From Bacteroidales bacterium UBA3816 (GTDB lineage Bacteria; Bacteroidota; Bacteroidia; Bacteroidales; P3), in NCBI GenBank assembly GCA_002368955.1, contig DFDY01000129.1:1-16834 (forward strand): DNA of 16,834 bases, in the 5' to 3' direction. Below, piece after piece: positions 1 through 5,537 of the stretch (within the stretch, counting starts at the first letter, position 1; each line of letters starts with the position of its first letter). The notes under the pieces were generated by a model, which saw only the letters and a program-made list of their open reading frames with translations, had not been told where the DNA came from and did not search any database. The position numbers and the translations under genes were made by a program.

Positions 1-120
1 CTTGTCTACAACATGTGCAGACTTGCGCATATTAAGAAATACCAACCTAATTTAATTGCGACCCAATAGACAGAATATTAAATGATTACCACCCTCATCA
101 AAAATAAGATAAATAATTTA

Positions 121-150
121 TTGTCAAATGAAAAAATAGTCGTATCTTTG
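121..150 (+). promoter_or_regulatory. Promoter of the WG-repeat gene
   Basis: A TTG at 121-123 is followed after exactly 19 nt by TATCTTTG at 143-150. This fits the Bacteroidota housekeeping promoter (TTTG/TTG at -33, TAnnTTTG at -7). The predicted transcript start is near 155, giving a leader of about 117 nt before the ATG at 272. Positions 1-120 are AT-rich and show no gene. Confidence 0.75.
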
Positions 151-184
151 TACCCGTAAACCAATTGTTAAACAACGGTTGTCC

Positions 185-240
185 GACAGATTAAAGGGTT
201 CTGTCTGTTTGGATGACCAAAAAGTGAATAAATAGAACCC
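185..240 (+). promoter_or_regulatory. Leader with two competing hairpins
   Basis: In the leader of the WG-repeat gene, GACAGA (185-190) can pair with TCTGTC (200-205), and GGGTTCT (196-202) can pair with AGAACCC (234-240). The two helices share bases 200-202, so they exclude each other. A small palindrome ACAAC-G-GTTGT lies just upstream. No known riboswitch motif is recognised and there is no poly-T tract, so a regulatory role is only a possibility. Confidence 0.3.
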
Positions 241-271
241 ACCTAATAACAACAATTAATCTATTACCAAC

Positions 272-1174
272 ATGAACATCCTACAAACCGGAGAGGTTTG
301 GGCCTTTGTCGAAGGCCTTGCCGCCGTCAAACAAAATGACAAGTGGGGCTTTATCAACCGCGAAGGCCGCTTCGCCATCCAGCCCCAATTCCACGATGTC
401 TTCGGCTTCTCCGAAGGCCTGGCCGCTGTCAAGAAGGACAAAAAATACGGCTACATCGACAAGAACGGCACCTTTGTCATTGCACCCAGATTCGATTGGG
501 CTATGCCCTTCAGCGACGGGGTTGCCTCCGTCACGCTAGACAGTTCCACCCTCATCATCGACAAGCAAGGCAACACGCTGTTTGCCATGTCCGACGAAAA
601 TGCCGATGTGAATAATTTCTCAGATGGTCTGGCAGTCGTCGATATTGATTTGAAAAGCGGCTACCTGAACCACGAAGGCAAAATGGTCATTGAGCCCCAG
701 TTTGACTATGCTTCGCCTTTTGTCGATGGCATTGCGCTGGTGAACGTTGGCGAGAAATGGGGTTTCATCAATACCCAGGGAGAATACGTGCTGCCGCTCC
801 AGTACGACGAGGCCGAGAACTTCTCTGAAGGGGTCGCGCCTGTCTGCAAGGAGGGCCAATGGCGTTTTGTGGACTTGCACGGCGACACCGTTGCCAACCT
901 CGGCAGCCAATACACCACTGTCTTCAGCCTCATCGAGGGCCGCGCCATAGTAGAAAAAGACGGTAAATTCGGTGCCATCGACAAGGCCGGCAACCTGATT
1001 ATCGACACCCGTTTCGACCATTTGGGCACCTTCTCCGAAGGCCTTGCCTACGCCAGAATGGGGCAGACACAAGGCTTCGTCACCCCCTCGGGAACCTTCG
1101 ACATTCAGCGTCCTATCCCCAACCGCTCACTGATGGACCGCCTCCTGGGTCGCAAGAAATTCCTGGAATGGTAG
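272..1174 (+). CDS. WG-repeat protein
   Basis: This 300-residue protein consists almost entirely of about eight repeats of 34-36 residues. Each has the form G-[LVI]-A-x-V, then a K-[WY]-G-[FY]-I-[DN] core, then a G-x-[FY]-x-I-x-P-x-[FY] strand and a closing F-S-[ED]. This is the WG (KWG) repeat family, thought to fold as beta-rich repeat domains. No signal peptide or membrane segment is visible, so a cytoplasmic location is likely. The third and sixth repeats have lost the WG core and look degenerate. The protein ends with a short basic tail (RLLGRKKFLEW). The ATG at 272 is the first in frame and lies downstream of a good promoter. The molecular function of the family is not established, although such proteins often act as binding modules. 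The assignment to WG repeats is firm. Confidence 0.9.
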   Translation: MNILQTGEVWAFVEGLAAVKQNDKWGFINREGRFAIQPQFHDVFGFSEGLAAVKKDKKYGYIDKNGTFVIAPRFDWAMPFSDGVASVTLDSSTLIIDKQGNTLFAMSDENADVNNFSDGLAVVDIDLKSGYLNHEGKMVIEPQFDYASPFVDGIALVNVGEKWGFINTQGEYVLPLQYDEAENFSEGVAPVCKEGQWRFVDLHGDTVANLGSQYTTVFSLIEGRAIVEKDGKFGAIDKAGNLIIDTRFDHLGTFSEGLAYARMGQTQGFVTPSGTFDIQRPIPNRSLMDRLLGRKKFLEW

Positions 1175-1228
1175 TACGTAACTAACTGTACAACATAGTT
1201 CTATTTTCACCTAGTCGTTTTTCTAAAA

Positions 1229-1738
1229 CTACTCCAACACACCTGCTCCCTCTCTCCCTCGCCATATAAACGGCGAGAGAGCGAGCAGGTTTTGGGTCGG
1301 GTCTGAGTCGGTTTTGGGTTGGTGGCAGAGGTAGAACACCGTCGGCCCGCCCAAGGCGTCAAATTGGTCGCCCACTTGCAAATCCCATGTGATTGTGTGC
1401 GAGACTGAGTCATACTGGAAATGCCCCGGCTCGGACAGATTGTCGTCATAGGCCACCCCTTCGGTCCCATCGAATTTGTAGCGGAATGCTATGTCCATTG
1501 ACGGCTGCGGAGAGGTGGCTATGACCAAGTTGAGATGAAGTGTGCCAGTGCTGTCGGACAGGAATTCCAGAGTCCAGGTAAGCGTAGCAGGGTAGCCGTG
1601 GTAGTTGTCGTTGTAGGTGCCAACTCAGAAGGTCTCGGACAAGGAGAAGATGGAATCAGGCGACGGCTGCGGGAGGGGCTCTTTGGTGCAGGCGGCTGAG
1701 AGGAAGGCCGCCACCAATAGGACGATTATCTTTTTCAT
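1229..1738 (-). pseudogene. Lipoprotein gene broken by one in-frame TGA
   Basis: The frame starts with a clear lipoprotein signal, MKKIIVLLVAAFLSAAC, with the lipobox Cys at residue 17. It stops at a TGA in codon 38 (1625-1627), then stays open in the same frame for another 131 codons to 1229. The protein context is SETF-stop-VGTYND. A Trp codon (TGG) one base away from TGA would restore a 169-residue secreted protein. The ATG overlaps the stop of the preceding lipoprotein gene (ATGA, 1735-1738), so this was the last gene of the sigma-factor operon. Its family is not recognised. TGA ends other genes here (for example the sigma factor), so general recoding is unlikely. A recent nonsense mutation or a sequencing error are the two simple explanations. 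Confidence 0.75.
1241..1294 (+). terminator. Possible terminator after the WG gene
   Basis: ACCTGCTC (1241-1248) pairs with GAGCAGGT (1283-1290), and inside it CTCGCC (1258-1263) pairs with GGCGAG (1272-1277). A TTTT run follows on the plus strand. The hairpin lies 67 nt past the stop codon of the WG gene and inside the 3' end of the converging lipoprotein gene. The long, internally mismatched stem makes this a moderate call. Confidence 0.4.
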
Positions 1739-2364
1739 CTTTGTGTGCTATTGAGGGTTACGTGATTTAGTATCTGGTCCAATTCAGTGTCGTTGCTGTA
1801 GAAGAACAGCCAGATGGCCATGGGGGTGCTGTCATAGTAAACCACATAGCCGCTCTGGCCATGCGCCAGCGTGGCAGACAGCAGGTTTCCCTGGCCGGGG
1901 GCTGTGCCACCGTGCACGGTCACCGATGAGTCCACCAGCACCCCATGGTCGTAGCGGACAGAGGAGACGACGGAATAGGCCGTGTCGAGGTGCATCCGCA
2001 TCTGAGAGGTGTCGGCGACGGACAAGATTTGTGACAGCTGCCCCGGCACGGCTATGGGCAAACTGGCGGTCGTCACCTTGCCGACGGATAAGTGCGACAC
2101 CTTTACAGAATCCAAGGCCTGCGCATCCACCGTAGGCCTTACGCCAAAGGTGTCGCACAGTCGCAGCCACTCCTCGGCATCTAGGGCCTGAAGCATCACG
2201 GCGTTGTAACCGTTGTAGTCGCCTATCAGGGCCACGGTAAGTTTGTCGTTGTCGGCATATTGCATGTAAATTTCTTTGGCTGCCGACGTGGCTTGGGGCA
2301 AAGTCTGCTCGCGCTCGCAGGCAACAAAAAGCAGAAACACGAAAGGTAAAAACGTTCTTTTCAT
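1735..2364 (-). CDS. Putative lipoprotein of the sigma-factor operon
   Basis: This 209-residue protein starts with MKRTFLPFVFLLFVAC, a short basic and hydrophobic signal with a lipobox Cys at residue 16, so it should be a membrane-anchored periplasmic or outer-membrane lipoprotein. The mature part is mixed alpha/beta with no motif I recognise. Its ATG overlaps the stop of the upstream membrane protein (ATGA, 2361-2364), and its own stop overlaps the next lipoprotein start in the same way. This chain suggests translational coupling. In Bacteroidota, ECF sigma operons often carry anti-sigma factors and envelope proteins that sense or answer an envelope signal. That role here is inferred from context only. 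Confidence 0.75.
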   Translation of the reverse strand: MKRTFLPFVFLLFVACEREQTLPQATSAAKEIYMQYADNDKLTVALIGDYNGYNAVMLQALDAEEWLRLCDTFGVRPTVDAQALDSVKVSHLSVGKVTTASLPIAVPGQLSQILSVADTSQMRMHLDTAYSVVSSVRYDHGVLVDSSVTVHGGTAPGQGNLLSATLAHGQSGYVVYYDSTPMAIWLFFYSNDTELDQILNHVTLNSTQR

Positions 2365-2711
2365 CTTATAATGGTATTAAAGTAATTAAGGGTTTGCATG
2401 GGAGAGCAGTGGTTGTTGCACAGGAAGTAGAACTGCTGACCGTCCTGGCTGACCTGTGCGATGTCTTCACCGCCCTGGGTAGCAAGAAAGCCAACGGGGA
2501 CGAGCAGTGGCAGCAGCACCGCGGCCACAAGAACTGTGCGCCACAGAGCGGGGTGGGGCATCCGCTGCCGTGGCAGGGGTTGGGGCTCCACCCTCGGGGT
2601 GTGCCAGATGATGCTACGGAGTTCCTTCCGGAGGTCGGTTTCGCTATGGGGGTAGTGCTGTTTTTTCAGGTATTCCCCATATTCTCTGAGTCGATTGTCA
2701 AATTCTTTCAT
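2361..2711 (-). CDS. Single-pass membrane protein, putative anti-sigma factor
   Basis: The proposed product (116 residues from MKEFDNRL) has a charged cytoplasmic N-terminal part of about 55 residues, one membrane helix (TVLVAAVLLPLLVPVGFLA, about residues 57-78) and a periplasmic tail of about 38 residues. Size, topology and position directly after an ECF sigma gene (8-bp gap) fit a small anti-sigma factor, although no anti-sigma domain signature is obvious. An upstream ATG at 2756 would add 15 residues and overlap the sigma gene by 37 bp. I prefer 2711 because it avoids that overlap and starts at a typical amphipathic N-terminus. The periplasmic tail contains C-N-N-H-C, a Cys pair with a neighbouring His that could bind metal or respond to redox state. 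The stop overlaps the lipoprotein start. Confidence 0.65.
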   Translation of the reverse strand: MKEFDNRLREYGEYLKKQHYPHSETDLRKELRSIIWHTPRVEPQPLPRQRMPHPALWRTVLVAAVLLPLLVPVGFLATQGGEDIAQVSQDGQQFYFLCNNHCSPMQTLNYFNTIIR

Positions 2712-2719
2712 AATCTTTT

Positions 2720-3190
2720 TCACTGATGATACTGCTTTCTTAATTTCTTGAGGCATCGGGACAGGCGCATGGCCACGGCGGCGGCAGAGAGGCCGGTCAT
2801 TTGCCCTATCTCGGCATGGCTGAAACCTTGAACATAGGCCCTCACGATGGTGCCGTCGGGTTCGGGCAGTGAGTCCAGCAAATCTACCACATCCCTGTAT
2901 TCCTCCTCACTATAGGAAGGCTCGGCGGAAGGGGGAGGCGGAGCGGTGGGCTGGTTGCTTTTTCTACGCTGGAGAGAAATCATCGTGTTGGTGGCCACAC
3001 GGAAAATCCATGTGCGCTCAGAGCAGTTGCGCCCAACGTGGCCAAATCCTTTCCACAAATCGCAGAGCACCTCGTGGAAGGCGTCTTCGGTGGTCCAGGC
3101 AGGGCTGAGCCGGAAAGTGCTGCAAATGCGCCAAATCATGTCCCTGTGGCGACAGACGATGTCCATAAATTCCTTTTCGTCAACTTCCAT
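2720..3190 (-). CDS. ECF-type RNA polymerase sigma factor
   Basis: The 156-residue product has the two-domain layout of group IV (ECF) sigma factors. Region 2 covers about residues 8-78, with the AFHEVLCDLWKGF and FRVATNTMISLQRRK elements for core binding and -10 recognition. A short Pro-rich linker follows at about 80-95. Region 4 covers about 102-153, with the helix-turn-helix FSHAEIGQMTGLSAAAVAMRLSR that reads the -35 element. It directs RNA polymerase to a small regulon, usually held in check by a membrane anti-sigma factor. The candidate for that lies immediately downstream, followed by two lipoprotein genes. Such operons are commonly autoregulated. The length is slightly below the usual 160-200 residues, but both regions are present. 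Confidence 0.92.
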   Translation of the reverse strand: MEVDEKEFMDIVCRHRDMIWRICSTFRLSPAWTTEDAFHEVLCDLWKGFGHVGRNCSERTWIFRVATNTMISLQRRKSNQPTAPPPPSAEPSYSEEEYRDVVDLLDSLPEPDGTIVRAYVQGFSHAEIGQMTGLSAAAVAMRLSRCLKKLRKQYHQ

Positions 3191-3236
3191 ATAGCGTATC
3201 CTTTTTATTACGCTCTATTAGACGCAGCGAACAGGC

Positions 3237-3244
3237 CAAACATA
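3237..3244 (-). promoter_or_regulatory. Candidate -7 box upstream of the sigma operon
   Basis: Read on the minus strand, TATGTTTG matches TAnnTTTG and lies 46 bp before the sigma ATG. No TTTG stands at the -33 position, only a T-run, so the promoter is incomplete. An ECF-type autoregulated promoter may also lie in this 148-bp gap, which otherwise shows nothing recognisable. Confidence 0.4.
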
Positions 3245-3338
3245 ACACATCGACGAAAAAAAATAGTGATGCCTGCCACCGCAATTGGGACACAGGATTG
3301 AGGCGGCGGCCAATACTAAGAGTGCACCTTAATTGAGA

Positions 3339-4592
3339 TTATTCCTCGTGGATAAGCTTCAGGCGCAGGGTGTCGTGTTCTTGCGTTTCGGGGTAATAGA
3401 GTTCGACGAAACCATCTAAGTCCTTATCAGTTGACAATATCCAATAGAGCGAAGATTTGGGCAGAAAAGAATCAGAAGCCCAGTTCACCCAGCCGAATTC
3501 GTCTGAAGGAAAGAGAAATGTGAACCAACGAAGCCCGCTACTGTCGTCAATACTGGTAAGGCAATGGACACCCCTAATGCCATAGTCGAGAAGTGCAATC
3601 TCGAAGAACCGACTTCCCGCTGAGCCGGATGAGAGCGTGTCGCCCGTTTCGAGATTGACGACACGGCAGAAAGTGGAATCGGTGTAGGCAAAGGGGAGGC
3701 CATAATCATTCAGAAGGTCGTTGTTGTCCTCGGGGGTAAGGGTGGTCCAGGTTTCATGGGAGGAAAGTACTTCGATGTGGTCAACTTCGATTGTCTGCCA
3801 GAGGAGGTCGGTGAAATAGCCGTTGCGCTCCGACTCACGGCTACAGGCGCAAGGGGCTTTTACTGGACGGTCGGGGTACATGCTATGATACAGCGTCAGC
3901 CGCTCTTCCAAATCTATGCCACCGAGAGGGTCTTTACCACCGTTGAGTCTCATGCCCAGCACCAAGGCAGGGTCGTGCAGCGGCGGCCGCCAGCCATCAT
4001 AGATGCAGAAACTGGTATGGTAGAGGAAATGCATTCCCGCAATGCGCTCGGTCATGGGATTGCGGTCGGGGACACGATGCTGGTCGTAGGCCTTATAGGA
4101 GGAGGCGTAAGACAATCCACAACCTACCGCAAAAAGGACACAGAGCAATACCCCAGACAAATGCCACCAACGGACAGTTCTATGGACAGGATGCACCATA
4201 TTGCGCCACAGCAGCAGCAACAGGAACCAGACGGGAACGGGCATCAACATCACCCACACTCCAAGAAAGAGGCACCAATAGACGTATACCCCCGTGCTGA
4301 TGCCGCAAAGTAGCGCATTGAGGCCCCGCAGTCGGGTACGTTCCAGCCAGGTGAAGGTAATGATATTAAGAAAACTAATGCCCTGCACTATGGCAGCCCA
4401 CAATACCGGTCGACAGAAACCCGCATTGGTCACGCTGTTGCCCCAGATGCATAGCAACACCAATACCAAATTGAACACAGGAAGCACCTTGTACCAGAAA
4501 GTATCATGTTTTCGCAGGAAAAAGTTGTGAAACCGACCCATAAGAAATGTATTTTCCTCTATAACGAAACGGGGTCGATTATATTGTAACAT
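3339..4592 (-). CDS. Multi-pass membrane protein of unknown function
   Basis: I do not recognise this 417-residue protein. The N-terminal 165 residues hold about five hydrophobic segments (roughly 35-54, 61-81, 90-108, 109-129 and 144-164). A soluble domain of about 250 residues follows, probably on one side of the membrane, with a Cys pair in CACSRESE and several acidic stretches including a TDKDLDGFVELYY segment that superficially resembles a calcium-binding loop. A second in-frame ATG at 4541 (MGRFHNFF) is a plausible alternative start and would remove 17 residues. The gene follows miaA by 24 bp on the same strand and may be its operon partner. Nothing in the sequence ties its role to tRNA modification. 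Confidence 0.7.
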   Translation of the reverse strand: MLQYNRPRFVIEENTFLMGRFHNFFLRKHDTFWYKVLPVFNLVLVLLCIWGNSVTNAGFCRPVLWAAIVQGISFLNIITFTWLERTRLRGLNALLCGISTGVYVYWCLFLGVWVMLMPVPVWFLLLLLWRNMVHPVHRTVRWWHLSGVLLCVLFAVGCGLSYASSYKAYDQHRVPDRNPMTERIAGMHFLYHTSFCIYDGWRPPLHDPALVLGMRLNGGKDPLGGIDLEERLTLYHSMYPDRPVKAPCACSRESERNGYFTDLLWQTIEVDHIEVLSSHETWTTLTPEDNNDLLNDYGLPFAYTDSTFCRVVNLETGDTLSSGSAGSRFFEIALLDYGIRGVHCLTSIDDSSGLRWFTFLFPSDEFGWVNWASDSFLPKSSLYWILSTDKDLDGFVELYYPETQEHDTLRLKLIHEE

Positions 4593-4616
4593 ATATCGAT
4601 ATAAGGATAAAAAAAC

Positions 4617-5537
4617 TTATCTCATAGAAGAAAAGAGACCCATTACTTCTTCAACTTTTGCCTGTAGGGGTTGGGTACCATCAATCCAGCGGATGGGGAT
4701 GCCTTGACGTTCCATGCGGCGGAACCAAGTCATTTGGCGTTTAGAGAAGCGGCGGATGTCGGTGTAGAGGTTCTCATACATCTGGTCGTAGCTGCACTCG
4801 CCGCGCAGGTATCGGGTGACGTGCTTGTATTCTAATCCATAGCGGAGAAGGCGTTCCTCGGGAACCCCCTGTTCAAGCAGTGCTTTCACCTCCTCAATCA
4901 TGCCTTCTTGCAGCCGCTGGCGGAGACGTATGCCGATACGCTCTATGACTATCTCACGAGGGAAACTAACCCCGATGATGAGGTGTTCCATCTCGGGCAT
5001 GTGGGGATACTCGTCTGGGTGCTGCAGGTGGTATTCTTGGATTTCGAGGGCACGCAGAAGACGGTCACGGGTTTCGGTGTCGGTGTGGTTGTGGAGTTTG
5101 ATGAGGGAGGCCAGTCGGGCGGTCAGCTCTTCGTCTGTGAAAGCCTCCATTCGCCTGCGGAAGTCGGGGTCGATGGGGGCATCGGCCAGTTGGTAGCCTT
5201 TGACAACGGCCTCGATATACATACCCGTGCCTCCGCAGAGGATAGGCTGCCGCCCGCGCGAGACGATGTCGCCGAAGGCGCGGATAAAGTCATTCTGAAA
5301 CTGGTAGACATTATATTCATATCCCGCATCATGGATGTCGATGAGGTGATAGGGAATGTCTACACCGTGGATATGATAGTCTGCCAAGTCTTTGCCTGTG
5401 CCGATATCCATGCCACGGAAGACCTGCCGCGAGTCGGCACTAATAATCTCACCGCCGAGCTGGTAGGCCAGTTCGGCGGCGAGGCTTGTCTTGCCACAAG
5501 CAGTGGGTCCGGTGATGGTGATCAGTTTAGTCGTCAA
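4617..5537 (-). CDS. miaA: tRNA dimethylallyltransferase
   Basis: MiaA transfers a dimethylallyl group from dimethylallyl diphosphate to N6 of A37 in tRNAs that read UNN codons. The sequence shows the P-loop GPTACGKTS near the N-terminus, the substrate-binding ISADSRQVFRGMDIGTGK segment, CGGTGMY, and the C-terminal R-R-F-S-K-R-Q-x-T-W-F-R signature. An ATG at 5651 would add 38 Ser/Thr-rich residues lying out of frame inside the OmpA gene, unlike any MiaA. The only common-type start in the right place is TTG at 5535-5537, giving 306 residues, the usual family length. That start lies 11 bp inside the end of the OmpA gene, which suggests translational coupling. Identity is firm and the exact start is moderately supported. 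Confidence 0.93.
   Translation of the reverse strand: MTTKLITITGPTACGKTSLAAELAYQLGGEIISADSRQVFRGMDIGTGKDLADYHIHGVDIPYHLIDIHDAGYEYNVYQFQNDFIRAFGDIVSRGRQPILCGGTGMYIEAVVKGYQLADAPIDPDFRRRMEAFTDEELTARLASLIKLHNHTDTETRDRLLRALEIQEYHLQHPDEYPHMPEMEHLIIGVSFPREIVIERIGIRLRQRLQEGMIEEVKALLEQGVPEERLLRYGLEYKHVTRYLRGECSYDQMYENLYTDIRRFSKRQMTWFRRMERQGIPIRWIDGTQPLQAKVEEVMGLFSSMR

Noticed and set aside
1625..1627. TGA read as selenocysteine or by a variant genetic code
   Set aside because: No selenocysteine insertion-type hairpin was recognised after it, and TGA and TAG end several normal genes here (sigma factor, dut, clpP).
2712..2756. Longer start of the membrane protein at 2756
   Set aside because: It would overlap the sigma gene by 37 bp. 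The 2711 start gives a normal short gap, though the longer form cannot be ruled out.
3756..4313. 185-codon plus-strand frame opposite the membrane protein gene
   Set aside because: The minus-strand frame is longer, has coherent membrane segments and lies in operon position. This one shows no domain.
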